Source: JAMXLO01 sp963812075
Lineage (GTDB): Bacteria > Pseudomonadota > Alphaproteobacteria > Acetobacterales > Acetobacteraceae
DNA: 64,000 bases
Assembly: GCA_963812075.1 (NCBI GenBank)
Contig: CAWETN010000008.1
Span: forward strand, 124,001 to 188,000
Direction: 5' to 3'
Positions 33,450 through 42,497 of the stretch are shown piece by piece (the first letter of the stretch is position 1; each line of letters opens with the position of its first letter). Both the position numbers and the translations under genes were made by a program. A model generated the notes under the pieces. The model made no database searches and was not told the DNA's origin. It saw only the letters and a program-made list of their open reading frames with translations.

Positions 33450-33740
33450 GTGCGGATCATCGCAACGTTCGTCTGCGTCGCATTGCTGTGCAGTTGTGGC
33501 GCGAGCGAGCCGGAACGGACGCAGGGTGGTGCCGCGGGAGGTGCCGCAACCGGTGCAGCCATCGGATTGCTCGGTGGCCCGATCGGCGTTGCCGTCGGGG
33601 CCATGGTCGGCGGCGGCGCCGGAGCGCTCACCGGGGCGGCCACCAATCCGAGCGACCTGAACCTCGGCGCCCCGCCGTGGAGCGACAGCAGCCCGGGCAC
33701 GACGCCCGCATCCGAGACCACGCCGAAGCCGGTCGAATGA
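33450..33740 (+). CDS. Small lipoprotein with glycine zipper
   Basis: A 96-residue protein from GTG 33450, selected because it begins a lipoprotein signal (IIATFVCVALLCSC-G, lipobox LLCSC or CSCG) and has GGAG ten bases upstream; the frame open from 33333 would bury the signal. The mature part has a glycine-zipper block (GGAAGGAATGAAIGLLGG and AVGAMVGGGAGALTG) that usually packs in membranes, then a Ser/Thr/Pro tail. It is probably an outer-membrane-anchored glycine-zipper lipoprotein of unknown role. Confidence 0.65.
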   Translation: MRIIATFVCVALLCSCGASEPERTQGGAAGGAATGAAIGLLGGPIGVAVGAMVGGGAGALTGAATNPSDLNLGAPPWSDSSPGTTPASETTPKPVE

Positions 33741-33750
33741 CCGCCCGCCG

Positions 33751-35727
33751 GTGCCGGCGCAAACCGGCGCGGTGACGACGCGTCGGGACCTGCTGGCGCT
33801 GGGCATGGCCATTCCGGTCGCCGGCGGCAGCGCCGCATCTCCGGTCCGCGGGTTCAAGCTGTCCTCGCCGAGTAAGCGTATCGAGCTTGCCGCGGCATTG
33901 GATGCTGCGGGGCGGCCGGGCTACAGCGTCGCGTTCGACCGGAAGACGATCATCCAGCCATCGGCACTCGGCTTCGACCTGGGCGCCGGCGGCATGGTCG
34001 CCGGCGGATTCCGTGTGGCGAAGGCGGTGCGAACCAGCGTCGACCGGCAGTACGACGTGCCGGCCGGCAAGACGCGCCGCGCTCGCGATCGCTACAATCA
34101 GCTCAGGTTGCTGCTCGAGGCGGGTGAGCACCGGCTTGAACTGACGTTCCGCGCCTATGATGACGGGGTGGCGTTCCGCTACCGGCTGCAGGCGCCGCAA
34201 GGCAACGATCCCGTACTCGTCACCGAGGAACTCACCGAATTCGTTCTGGCCGGCGACTGGGAATGCTGGTGCCTCAACCTGATGCACTTCGGCACCGGAC
34301 ACGAGGGCGAGTTCCATCCGCTCCGGCGCGCGACGATGCAGGAGACCGACCTGTACGACGTGCCGGTGGTGTGTCAGAGCGGCGACGTGGTCTGCGCCAT
34401 CGCCGAAGCCGACCTGGTGGACTATGCAGGCATGTGCCTGCGGGCGCTGGGCGACGGACGCCCCGGCGTGCGGGTCAGGCTGTCGCCGCGCCTCGACGAT
34501 CCCACGGTCGCGGTGCGGATCGATGCGGACACCGACCTGGTGTCGCCGTGGCGCGTGCTGATGATCGCCGACAGCCCCGGCGGGCTGATCGAATCTACGC
34601 TGATCGCCAACCTCAACCCGGCCAGCGCGATTGATGACACCGGCTGGATCAAGGCCGGCAAGTATGCCTGGGACTGGTGGAGCGACGATGCCGTTCCCGA
34701 GGCGGGGCAGCATCGCAAGAGCAACGCCTCGATCGGGCGGCTGATCGACTTCGCTGCCGCAACCGACCTGCAGTACATGCTGATCGATGCCGGCTGGTAT
34801 GTCGCCAACGGCGACGACCTCAAGGCTGGCGATGTCATGCGCAGTATTCCCGGTGTCGATCTGCCGGCGCTCGTCGCCTACGCGGGGCAACGCAACATCG
34901 GCCTGTTCGTCTGGGTGCACTGGAAGGCGCTGGATGCACAGATGGACGCCGCGCTGCACCTCTATCAGCGGCTCGGCCTGGCCGGCATCAAGGTCGATTT
35001 CATGGATCGCGACGACCAGGACATGGTGGCTTTCTACCACCGCCTGCTCGAAGCGGCGGCGCGGCACCGGCTGATGGTGGACCTGCACGGCGCCTATCCG
35101 CCGACCGGGCTGTCGCGCACCTGGCCCAACCTGCTGACGCAGGAGGGCGTGATGGGCGCCGAATACAACAAGTGGAGCGCGCGGGTGACCGCGACCCACA
35201 ACGTCACGCTGCCGTTCACGCGCATGCTGCTCGGGCCGATGGACTACACGCCTGGTGGCTTCCGCAACGTGGCGCCGCAGGACTTCGTCGCGCGGCACCG
35301 GCTGCCGCTGGTGCAGACGACACGCGGCCAGGCGCTGGCGATGTACGTGGTCTACGAAAGCCCGTTCCAAGCAGTGGCGGATTCGCCCGATGCGTATCTG
35401 GACCAGCCCGGCGTGGCGTTTATGCGGGCGGTTCCTGCGACATGGGACGAGACCCGCTGCATCGCCGGCGAGATCGGCGCATTCGTCGTCATTGCGCGGC
35501 GCAGCGGTGCCGCCTGGTTCGTCGGTGCCATGACCAACGAGGCGGGACGCACGGTGACCATACCGCTGACCTTTCTCGGGGGCGCCCGGTTCGCGGCAAC
35601 GGTCTACTCGGATGGCGACACGCCGACGGCGATCGTCGTCACCGAACGCGTCGTCGGCCGTGGCGAGGCAATCGCGCTGCGCCTGGCGCCGAGCGGCGGC
35701 GGCGCGATCCGTCTGGTGCCGCGCTGA
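33751..35727 (+). CDS. Glycoside hydrolase family 97 protein
   Basis: A 658-residue exported enzyme with a twin-arginine-like signal (TTRRDLLALGMAIPVAGG). The N-terminal beta-sandwich (about 35-290) and the TIM barrel (about 290-540) follow the GH97 layout. GIKVDFMDRDDQDM places an Asp where retaining GH97 alpha-galactosidases carry the nucleophile, and YPPTGLSRTWPN is another family block. This suggests a retaining enzyme, as opposed to inverting glucoamylase-type members; the substrate remains uncertain. A later GTG at 33772 is an alternative start. It lies head-on with a uronate-dehydrogenase-like gene two bases away, without other sugar-use genes. Confidence 0.85.
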   Translation: MPAQTGAVTTRRDLLALGMAIPVAGGSAASPVRGFKLSSPSKRIELAAALDAAGRPGYSVAFDRKTIIQPSALGFDLGAGGMVAGGFRVAKAVRTSVDRQYDVPAGKTRRARDRYNQLRLLLEAGEHRLELTFRAYDDGVAFRYRLQAPQGNDPVLVTEELTEFVLAGDWECWCLNLMHFGTGHEGEFHPLRRATMQETDLYDVPVVCQSGDVVCAIAEADLVDYAGMCLRALGDGRPGVRVRLSPRLDDPTVAVRIDADTDLVSPWRVLMIADSPGGLIESTLIANLNPASAIDDTGWIKAGKYAWDWWSDDAVPEAGQHRKSNASIGRLIDFAAATDLQYMLIDAGWYVANGDDLKAGDVMRSIPGVDLPALVAYAGQRNIGLFVWVHWKALDAQMDAALHLYQRLGLAGIKVDFMDRDDQDMVAFYHRLLEAAARHRLMVDLHGAYPPTGLSRTWPNLLTQEGVMGAEYNKWSARVTATHNVTLPFTRMLLGPMDYTPGGFRNVAPQDFVARHRLPLVQTTRGQALAMYVVYESPFQAVADSPDAYLDQPGVAFMRAVPATWDETRCIAGEIGAFVVIARRSGAAWFVGAMTNEAGRTVTIPLTFLGGARFAATVYSDGDTPTAIVVTERVVGRGEAIALRLAPSGGGAIRLVPR

Positions 35728-35728
35728 G

Positions 35729-36544
35729 CTACCAGCGGCGTTCGTGCAGCAAAGCCTGCAGCCGCTCGATCATACGCTGCACATCGTCCGCGCTGCGCGC
35801 ATCCTGTTCGATCTGCTCCATCAGCACCGGCGCCGCGCCGTCCTGCGGCGCGTAGCCGATGGCGCGCTTCGTCGTTTCGATGTCCCAGCGCATGCCGGGA
35901 TTGTCGCTCATCAGGTTGAGCACGGCGAAGCCGACTCTGTCGGCCAGCACGGCGCGTTCCATCGCCTGGCAAAGATCGCGGTTGGACAGCCACATCGCCT
36001 GCCCCCACGGGCCCCAGCCCATCTGCGGTCCCGGCTGGTTGTCGCCCCGCTGCACGTAGCCGATGCGGAAACAGATCACCGACAGCCCACGCCGCGCATG
36101 GATGCTGCGCCCCATGCGCTCGCCCACCAGCTTCGAGACCCCATAGGCATTGACCGGATGTGGCTCCATGTCGGTGGTCAGCGGGCCAGCGGCGGACCGG
36201 TGTCCGGCCATCACCCAGTTGGAGCTGGCGAACACCACGCGCCGGACGCGCTGCGCCGCGGCGGCCTCGTAGACGTTCGCGGTCAGGTCGATGTTCAGCC
36301 GCTGCACCGACGCCCAGGACGCGCGCGGGCTGGGATCACCGGCGAGATGGATCACCGTATCGACGCCGGCGAACCGCGCCACCCAGGCATCGTCCCATTG
36401 GGTCAGATCGGCCGGCTGGACCGACGGGTCGCCGCGCGCATCCGCGTCGAGCAGACGCAGCGTCCAGCCCAGCGCGGCGAAATGCGCCCGCAGCTTGGTG
36501 CCGATATTGCCGCTGGCGCCGGTGATCAGCACGGTTCTGCTCAT
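35729..36544 (-). CDS. NAD-dependent epimerase/dehydratase-family protein (uronate dehydrogenase-like)
   Basis: A 271-residue extended short-chain dehydrogenase. The nucleotide-binding motif is LITGASGNIGTKL at the start. VIHLAGDPSPRASW, FASSNWVMAGH and the YGVSK catalytic pair match uronate dehydrogenase (Udh), which oxidises hexuronic acids to aldarolactones. The Udh assignment rests on overall layout, and another sugar nucleotide or aldose substrate is possible. AGGAGACC precedes the start. It converges with the GH97 gene and may handle a sugar acid from the same pathway; that is inference. Confidence 0.78.
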   Translation of the reverse strand: MSRTVLITGASGNIGTKLRAHFAALGWTLRLLDADARGDPSVQPADLTQWDDAWVARFAGVDTVIHLAGDPSPRASWASVQRLNIDLTANVYEAAAAQRVRRVVFASSNWVMAGHRSAAGPLTTDMEPHPVNAYGVSKLVGERMGRSIHARRGLSVICFRIGYVQRGDNQPGPQMGWGPWGQAMWLSNRDLCQAMERAVLADRVGFAVLNLMSDNPGMRWDIETTKRAIGYAPQDGAAPVLMEQIEQDARSADDVQRMIERLQALLHERRW

Positions 36545-36611
36545 GGACTGGTCTCCTGCTCACGCGGGTGTTCTTTGACGTCCGGAACGGTGGTCGTCAT
36601 TTCCTCGGACT

Positions 36612-37409
36612 ATGTCGTCATCACAGACGGTCGCGCCGCCTCAACGGGCGCTGCAGCCTGGCCGGTTGCGCCCGGCGCTGCTGGTGGCCGCGCTGGCGCC
36701 CTTGCTGCTGTTCGTCGGCATCGCATGGTTCGACTACCGGCTGGAGGTCAGCCGCACGCGCGAACACGCCGCTGCCACGGCCGACGCGCTCGCCGAACAT
36801 GCGCAGAAGGTGGTCGAAACGGTGGATCTCGTGCTGGCGCGCATCCTCGATCACGTTCAGGCGCTCGATTGGGCAACCATCGGCGCGCCGGCCGATGTAC
36901 ACGTGTTCCTGCTGGAGTTGAAGCGCGAGCTGCCGCAGCTCGAATCGGCCTTCCTGGTCAGCCCCGAGGGCATCAATGTCGCGAGCAGCCGGATCTTCCC
37001 CATACCGCGGATCGACGTGAGCCGCCGCGAATACTTCATCCACGCACTGGAGGGCGGCAACGGACCCTTCTTCAGCGAGCCGTTCAAGGGTCAGATCGCA
37101 GGGACCTACGCGTTCACCATCACCCGGGCGCGGCTGAAGGACGGCCGGTTCGACGGGCTGGTCGGCGTCACGATTTCATCGCCCTATTTTCAGGCGTTCT
37201 ACCGTGCTGTGGCGGGCCACCCGGATGAATCGTCGGCGGCGCTTATGCGCGACGACGGCGTGCTGCTCGTGCGCTCCCCCAGCCTCCCCGATCAGCCGGT
37301 CCGTGTCTCGCCGCGGAGCCGGCTGCTGCAGGCCGCATCGTCCGGCGCCCGGTCCGCCAGGCTTCTGCCTCCTGAGACGCTTCCCGGACTCACCTGCGAC
37401 GATCGCTGA
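36612..37409 (+). CDS. Sensor protein fragment: dCache domain without output domain
   Basis: A 265-residue membrane protein: a helix (about 22-42), then an extracytoplasmic dCache domain (VETVDLVLARILDHVQALDW, then VSPEGINVASSRIFP and RREYFIHAL) up to about residue 240. Family members continue with a second helix and a GGDEF, histidine kinase or PAS output domain; here the frame ends in a low-quality tail of about 25 residues (SRLLQAASSGARSARLLPP). The 3' end overlaps the end of chrB by 20 bases. The gene therefore looks truncated at its 3' side, probably where the chromate locus was joined. Confidence 0.65.
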   Translation: MSSSQTVAPPQRALQPGRLRPALLVAALAPLLLFVGIAWFDYRLEVSRTREHAAATADALAEHAQKVVETVDLVLARILDHVQALDWATIGAPADVHVFLLELKRELPQLESAFLVSPEGINVASSRIFPIPRIDVSRREYFIHALEGGNGPFFSEPFKGQIAGTYAFTITRARLKDGRFDGLVGVTISSPYFQAFYRAVAGHPDESSAALMRDDGVLLVRSPSLPDQPVRVSPRSRLLQAASSGARSARLLPPETLPGLTCDDR

Positions 37410-38322
37410 ACAGTGCGTAAAGGTTATCGAACAGCCGGCCGCCCTGCTCGACCCGCTGCATGTCGGACAGTCCGGAGTGCGCGAGGCCGTCGATCAGCGC
37501 AGCGATGCCGCCGGCCTCGACGCGGGCAAATTTGTCATCCTTCAGGTCGATGTCGTGCACGATCTCGCCGATTGCCGTCAGCGCGGGATCGTCGCGTCCG
37601 CTGCGCAGCAGCAGCACCTCGAAGGTGCAGCGGTCACCCTCGTGGGTGTACTCGGCGTCGAACATGTCGAAGCGGAGTTCGCCCTTGCGCGGCCGATACC
37701 CTTTCGCCGACACGAACTTGAACACCGCGTCCGGGTCGATGAACCGGCGGATCAGCCAGGCCGAGCCGATGCGGTCGACATGCACGTTGCGCCGCGTCAC
37801 CCAGACCTGGCCCGGCTCCGGCACGAGCAGCCGCGGCGCCAGGCCGGGCGCCGTGTCGCCGGCTGACAGCGCGGCGAGCCGCGCCTCCACGTCCTCGCGC
37901 CCGTTGGCGCCGAAAAAGTCGATCGCGGCGATGCGTGCCGCCTCGACGCGCAGCCGCGCCACATGCGACGGTGAGGCGCCCTTGTCGATCGCGCGAATCT
38001 CCTTGGCCAGCGCGCGGTAGTCGGCCTCGCGCGCGGTGCTGAACAGCGCACGGGCGGCCTCGTCGGTCAGCCCGTCGATCAGCCGCGCCTCGACGATCAA
38101 CCCCTCACCACCGTTTTCGCCGATCTCCTTCAGCACCCACTCGAAGTCCTCCTGCGCCTGCGGCCCCGCCGGCAGGGCGTAGACCGCGTTCTTCACCGCC
38201 ACCGCGCCCAGCGCCTGGAGGCGACGCCACAGCTTGACGCGGGCATAGGCGGGCCGCGCCGGAAGCTGGTGCAGCAGCAGCAGCCAGGTGGCGGGCTCTT
38301 CGGCGCGCGGCTTAGTGATCAT
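37390..38322 (-). CDS. chrB: Chromate resistance protein ChrB, full length
   Basis: A 310-residue ChrB with both domains: the N-terminal ChrB_N part (WLLLLHQLPARPAYARVKLW, then KNAVYALPAGPQ) and the C-terminal part carrying VHVDRIGSAWLIRRFIDPDA, then FDMFDAEYTHEGDRCTFE. ChrB acts as a chromate-responsive regulator of the chr operon in Ochrobactrum. It is divergent from a second gene containing only the C-terminal domain. A palindrome centred at about 38340 in the 63-base gap is a likely operator. It overlaps the truncated sensor downstream by 20 bases. Confidence 0.9.
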   Translation of the reverse strand: MITKPRAEEPATWLLLLHQLPARPAYARVKLWRRLQALGAVAVKNAVYALPAGPQAQEDFEWVLKEIGENGGEGLIVEARLIDGLTDEAARALFSTAREADYRALAKEIRAIDKGASPSHVARLRVEAARIAAIDFFGANGREDVEARLAALSAGDTAPGLAPRLLVPEPGQVWVTRRNVHVDRIGSAWLIRRFIDPDAVFKFVSAKGYRPRKGELRFDMFDAEYTHEGDRCTFEVLLLRSGRDDPALTAIGEIVHDIDLKDDKFARVEAGGIAALIDGLAHSGLSDMQRVEQGGRLFDNLYALFSDRRR

Positions 38323-38326
38323 GAGA

Positions 38327-38353
38327 TACTTGTATCCAAATTTGGTTCATGTA
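38327..38353. promoter_or_regulatory. Candidate ChrB operator: palindrome in the divergent chr promoter
   Basis: CCAAATTTGG is a perfect ten-base palindrome at 38336-38345. It is flanked by TACTTGTAT on the left and TTCATGTA on the right, which are roughly inverted copies with a one-base offset. It begins five bases upstream of the chrB start and ends about 30 bases before the ChrB-C start, so a protein bound here would block both promoters. Confidence 0.5.
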
Positions 38354-38385
38354 TATCACCAACATTCGAGCAGGGGGAGGTTCGC

Positions 38386-38860
38386 ATGTCCGACAGATGG
38401 ATCACCCGCGAGCGGCCGAAGATCGACCGCATCGCCTGTCCGTGGCTGATCCGTCGTTTCGTCGCCAAGGACGCCGAGTTCATCTACGTGCCGGACTGAG
38501 CAGGTGTTCGCCGTCGCCACGCAGACCGGCGCGACGCCGTACGACGTTCCGGGCGCCGAGCCGTTCTCGCATCACGGCGAACAATGCAGCTTCGACGCCT
38601 TCCTTGACCACTACAAGCTGCACGAGCCGGCGCTCGACCGGCTTGCGGTGATCGTCCGCGGCGCCGACACCGCGCGACCCGAGCTCGCACCACAGGCCGC
38701 CGGGCTGCTGGCGATCTCACTCGGCCTGTCGGCCAATTTCGCGGACGACCAGGCGATGCTGGAGCAGGGCATGGTGGTGTACGACGCGCTCTACACCTGG
38801 TGCCGTGCGCTGCAGCACGAGACGCACAACTGGACGCCTGCCTCCGGCACGCCGGCCTGA
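38386..38860 (+). pseudogene. ChrB C-terminal-domain protein, one frameshift
   Basis: Two frames give one protein of about 157 residues. MSDRWITRERPKIDRIACPW and LIRRFVAKDAEFIYVP are in the first frame, which then meets a stop at 38497. After removal of one base (in GGACTGAGCAG near 38495) the frame continues as EQVFAVATQTGATPYDVPG to the stop at 38860. It corresponds to the stand-alone ChrB_C/DUF family that often precedes chrA. It starts 64 bases from the chrB start on the other strand and is followed by chrA after four bases. Genuine decay or an extra base in the assembly are both possible. Confidence 0.75.
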
Positions 38861-38863
38861 CCG

Positions 38864-40272
38864 ATGGCAGCGACCGGCTCCGTCCCGGCTGCCGCCGGCG
38901 TCGCGCAGGCGCTCGAAGACCCGACGATCGTGCACGGAATCGGCTTCGGCGAAGCCGTCCGCGTGTGGACCAGGATCGCGCTGCTGAGCTTCGGCGGACC
39001 GGCGGGGCAGATCGCGGTCATGCATCGCGAGCTGGTCGAGGAACGACGCTGGGTGTCGGAGGCGCGGTTCCTGCACGCACTGAACTACTGCATGCTGCTG
39101 CCCGGACCCGAGGCGCAGCAGCTCGCGACCTATATCGGCTGGCTGATGCACCGGACGCCCGGCGGCCTGGTCGCCGGCGGCCTGTTCGTGCTGCCTGGCG
39201 TCATCGCGCTGATGGTGCTGAGCTGGATCTATGTGATCTGGGGCGAGGTCAGTGTCGTCGCCGGCCTGTTCTTCGGCCTCAAGGCGGCGGTGCTGGCGGT
39301 GGTGATCGAGGCCGTGCTGCGCGTCGGCCGACGTGCGCTGAAGACACGCCTGGCCGTCGTCATCGCCGGCCTCGCGTTCGTCGCGCTGTTCGCCTTCGCC
39401 GTGCCGTTCCCGCTGGTCGTGCTGGCGGCGGCGCTGATCGGCGTGGCGGCGCATCGGATGGGCTATGCGGTCGGCGCGCCCACGTCGCATGGCAGCCACG
39501 GCGACGACAGGCTCGGTGAGACCATACCGCGCCACGCAACGCCGACCGCTCGCGCGCGCCCTGCGGGTAGCGGCGGTATGGCTGCCGCTCTGGCTGGGGC
39601 CGGTGGCGCTGGCCTTGGTGCTGGGTGGACCCGACAACGTGTTCAGCCGGCTTGCGGTGTTCTTCAGCGAAGTCGCAGTGGTGACGTTCGGCGGCGCCTA
39701 TGCGGTGCTCGCCTACGTGGCACAGGCGGCGGTTGGCACCTATCACTGGGTATCGCCCGGCGAGATGCTGACCGGCCTCGGCATGGCCGAGACGACGCCC
39801 GGACCGCTGATCATGGTGGTGCAGTATGTCGGGTTCCTGGCGGGCTATCGCGCGCCCGGGGATGTTGCCGCCACTGCTAGCCGGGACGCTGGCCGGACTG
39901 CTGGTGACCTGGGTGACGTTCACGCCGTGCTTCCTCTGGGTGTTCCTGGGGGCGCCCTACATCGAGGCGCTGCGCGGCGCCCGCGGGCTCAACGCGGCGC
40001 TATCGGCTGTCACCGCCGCCGTGGTCGGCGTTGTGCTGAACCTAGCGGTCTGGTTCGGCATCCACGTCGTGTTCCGGGACACGCAGCTATGGCGCGGATA
40101 CGGCTTCTCGATCGACCTTCCGGTCGTCACCAGCATCAATCCCTTTGCCACGCTGCTGGCGGTCTGCGCTGCGCTTGCGCTGTTCCGCTTCCGGCTTGGC
40201 GTCATAGCCACCCTGCTCGGATGCTCGATCGCGGGCGTTCTGCTGCAGCTGGCGTTCATCGGTGTCCGCTAG
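38864..40272 (+). pseudogene. chrA: Chromate efflux transporter ChrA (CHR family), two frameshifts
   Basis: Three frames form a complete two-domain CHR protein of about 469 residues that would export chromate. The first half (FGEAVRVWTRIALLSFGGPA with QIAVMHRELVEERRWVSE) runs to about 39550 and changes frame in a CGCGCGC run. The second half (VAVVTFGGAYAVLAYV, YHWVSPGEMLTGLGMAETTP) changes frame again in a GGGG run near 39858 and continues as LLAGTLAGLLVTWVTFTPCF to 40272. Both sites are one base too long in repetitive sequence, typical of sequencing error. Both halves carry the FGGP/FGGA signature of the family. Confidence 0.82.
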
Positions 40273-40342
40273 TGCTTCCGCGGCAACCGACTGCCGGAAG
40301 AAGTTGTTTGAGTGACAGCCGTGTCACAACAGGAGGAATGCC

Positions 40343-41218
40343 ATGCGTATCGCACCAGCTATCGTGATTGCTGCAACCATGTCCGTCCCGGCGCTGGCTG
40401 CGCCGGACTGGAGCAAGGTCGATCAGGCGATCGGCCGATCCACGCCGACGATGCCTGGGGACGTGCATCGCTACGGCTTCCCGCGCTCCGATCTGCACGT
40501 GACGGTCGATGGCGTGACGCTGCTGCCGGCCTTCGCACTCGGCGGCTGGCTCGCCTTCAAGGCGGAAGGCGACGCCGCGATGGTGATGGGCGATCTCGTG
40601 CTCACCGAGGATGAGATCAATCCGGTGATGTCGAAGCTGCTGCAAGGCGGCATCGCAGTGACGGCCCTGCACAATCACCTGCTGCGTACCCAGCCGGCGA
40701 CGTTCTACATGCACGTGGACGGTCACGGCGACGCCGTGGCTCTGGCAACGACGCTGCACGACGCGCTCGCCGCCAGCCATACGCCGCTTGCGCCGCCCGC
40801 TGCCGCTGCCGCCGCAGCCAAGCCCGACATCGACGTCGAGCAGGTCGAGCAGGTCATCGGCCGCAAGGGCAATGCGGTCGGCGGCGTGCTGCAATTCGGC
40901 ATTCCGCGCGGTGACGCGATCACCGAGGCGGGCATGCCAGTGCCGCCCGCCATGGGCACCGGGACCGCGGTCAACTTCCAACCGACCGGCGGTGGCAAGG
41001 CGGCGATCACCGGCGACTTCGTGCTCGAGGCGAGCGAGGTGGAGCCTGTGCTCGCAGCGCTGCGCGGTGCGGGGATCGAGGTGACGGCCCTGCACAACCA
41101 CATGATCAACGACGAACCGCGGGCGTTCTTCGTGCACTTCTGGGCGAACGACGATGCGGTGAAGCTGGCACGCGGCGTCCGCGCGGCGCTCGACAAGGTG
41201 AACGTCGCCAAGAGCTGA
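40343..41218 (+). CDS. DUF1259 (LpqO/LppY-like) secreted protein with internal duplication
   Basis: A 291-residue protein with a signal peptide (cleavage near PALA-A, about residue 20). It consists of two DUF1259 units of about 120 residues joined by an Ala/Pro linker. Each contains a GDV/GGV-h-x-G-hPR-x-D segment and the motif VTALHNH (about residues 109 and 250), whose His residues could bind metal. The family is of unknown function and often appears in alphaproteobacteria next to redox genes. AGGAGGA precedes the start. It follows chrA by 70 bases and leads a run of closely spaced genes on the same strand. Confidence 0.8.
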   Translation: MRIAPAIVIAATMSVPALAAPDWSKVDQAIGRSTPTMPGDVHRYGFPRSDLHVTVDGVTLLPAFALGGWLAFKAEGDAAMVMGDLVLTEDEINPVMSKLLQGGIAVTALHNHLLRTQPATFYMHVDGHGDAVALATTLHDALAASHTPLAPPAAAAAAAKPDIDVEQVEQVIGRKGNAVGGVLQFGIPRGDAITEAGMPVPPAMGTGTAVNFQPTGGGKAAITGDFVLEASEVEPVLAALRGAGIEVTALHNHMINDEPRAFFVHFWANDDAVKLARGVRAALDKVNVAKS

Positions 41219-41234
41219 CCTCGGAGGTTCAACG

Positions 41235-41882
41235 ATGCATCGCCGACGTTTGCTGCTCGCGGCCGCCGCTGCGGCGACCGCGACACCGGCCGGCGCGCAA
41301 CAGCCGATCGCCGTTGCCCTCGGCGGCGCGCCACCGGGCCAGTTGCCGCAAGGCTTCAGCGTGGCGCGCACCGGTCAGGGTGCGCCCGCCGCGTGGAGCG
41401 TGGTGGACGATGCCAGCGTCCCCGAAGGGCGCGCGCTGGCGCAGACCAGCAGCGAACAGACCGACTATCGCTTTCCGCTGGCGATCTACGACGGCGTCGT
41501 GGCCAAAGACGTCGAAGTGGTTGTCCGCTTCAAGGCGGTGGCGGGCCGCGTCGATCGCGCCGGCGGCATCGCGGTGCGGCTGAGCGACGCCGACAACTAC
41601 TACGTCCTGCGGGCCAACGCGCTGGAGGACAATGTCAACTTCTATCACGTGGTCCGCGGCACACGCCGGCAGATCCACGGGGCGAATGCCAAGGTTGCGT
41701 CGGACCGCTGGCATACGCTGCGCCTCAAGGCCGTCGGCGACCAGTTCACCATCGGCTTCAACGACCAGACGCTGTTCAGCGTCTCCGACCGGACATTTGG
41801 CAATGCCGGCAAGGTCGCGCTGTGGACCAAGGCGGACAGCGTCACGCGGTTCGCCAATCTGACGATACGGCCGCTAGCCTAG
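41235..41882 (+). CDS. Secreted LamG/DUF1080-like beta-sandwich protein
   Basis: A 215-residue protein with an Ala-rich signal peptide ending near AGA-Q (about residue 22). The rest has the alternating hydrophobic pattern of a concanavalin-like sandwich, with AGGIAVRLSDADNYYVLRAN and a conserved-looking WHTLRLKAVGDQFTIGFND in the second half. This resembles DUF1080/laminin-G-like domains, which bind or cleave sugars. No catalytic residues can be named. TCGGAGG lies eight bases before the start. It is the second gene of the run behind chrA; its link to chromate is only positional. Confidence 0.68.
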   Translation: MHRRRLLLAAAAAATATPAGAQQPIAVALGGAPPGQLPQGFSVARTGQGAPAAWSVVDDASVPEGRALAQTSSEQTDYRFPLAIYDGVVAKDVEVVVRFKAVAGRVDRAGGIAVRLSDADNYYVLRANALEDNVNFYHVVRGTRRQIHGANAKVASDRWHTLRLKAVGDQFTIGFNDQTLFSVSDRTFGNAGKVALWTKADSVTRFANLTIRPLA

Positions 41883-41927
41883 GCAGCGGCAGACCGCCTG
41901 AAGCGGGCACGAGGAATGGAGGAAACC

Positions 41928-42446
41928 ATGCGTTCAACCACACATCGGCTGACGTGGGCTGGCGCCATCGTCATGGGTGCCCTGGCGCTGATGCCGCGCG
42001 CATATGCCGAAGAGAGCGACAAAGCCGCTCTCGCCGCCGCGCTGGCGAAGGTTGCGACCACATTGGAGAAGGGCCTGCAGGCGAGCGAGAAGATCGGCAA
42101 GCCGATCTCGGCAAAGTTCGAGATCGAGGATGGCAAACTGCAACTGTCGATCTACACCGTCGCGCCTGCTGGATTCACCGAGGTGATCGTGGCGCTCGAC
42201 AGCGGTGGCGTGGCATCGAGCGAGAAGATCACCGATGCCGACGACCTCAAGGCGGCATCGGCGCAGAACGCGGCGATGGCGAAGGCAACGGTGTCGCTGC
42301 TGACGGCTACTGAGCGGACCGTCCAGCAGCACGCCGGATCCAGGTCGGTGAGCATCTTTCCCGAACTCCGGGGCAACGAACCGATGGCAGCCGTCACTCT
42401 GCTGGGCGATGGCCAGTTCACGACGGTCATGCAGAAGCTGAATTGA
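41928..42446 (+). CDS. Secreted PepSY-like small protein, unknown function
   Basis: A 172-residue protein with a signal peptide (AGAIVMGALALMPRAYA-E). The mature part has a helix EKGLQASEKIGKPISAKFEI followed by a strand segment LQLSIYTVAP and a charged C-terminal half. The helix-strand pattern resembles a PepSY or cystatin-like fold, though no definite motif is present. The ATG at 41928 is chosen because GGAGGAAA lies five bases upstream; the ATG at 41916 overlaps that site. Member of the gene run behind chrA, preceding the superoxide dismutase fusion. Confidence 0.62.
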   Translation: MRSTTHRLTWAGAIVMGALALMPRAYAEESDKAALAAALAKVATTLEKGLQASEKIGKPISAKFEIEDGKLQLSIYTVAPAGFTEVIVALDSGGVASSEKITDADDLKAASAQNAAMAKATVSLLTATERTVQQHAGSRSVSIFPELRGNEPMAAVTLLGDGQFTTVMQKLN

Positions 42447-42497
42447 ACCGGCCGCTCGGTCGGCATCCGTGCCCGACCGCCATGACAGGAGCGTCGC

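Noticed and set aside
38495..39860. Programmed frameshifting in chr genes
   Set aside because: No slippery heptamer with a following pseudoknot was seen, the CHR family is not known to use it, and similar +1 shifts occur in unrelated genes of the window.
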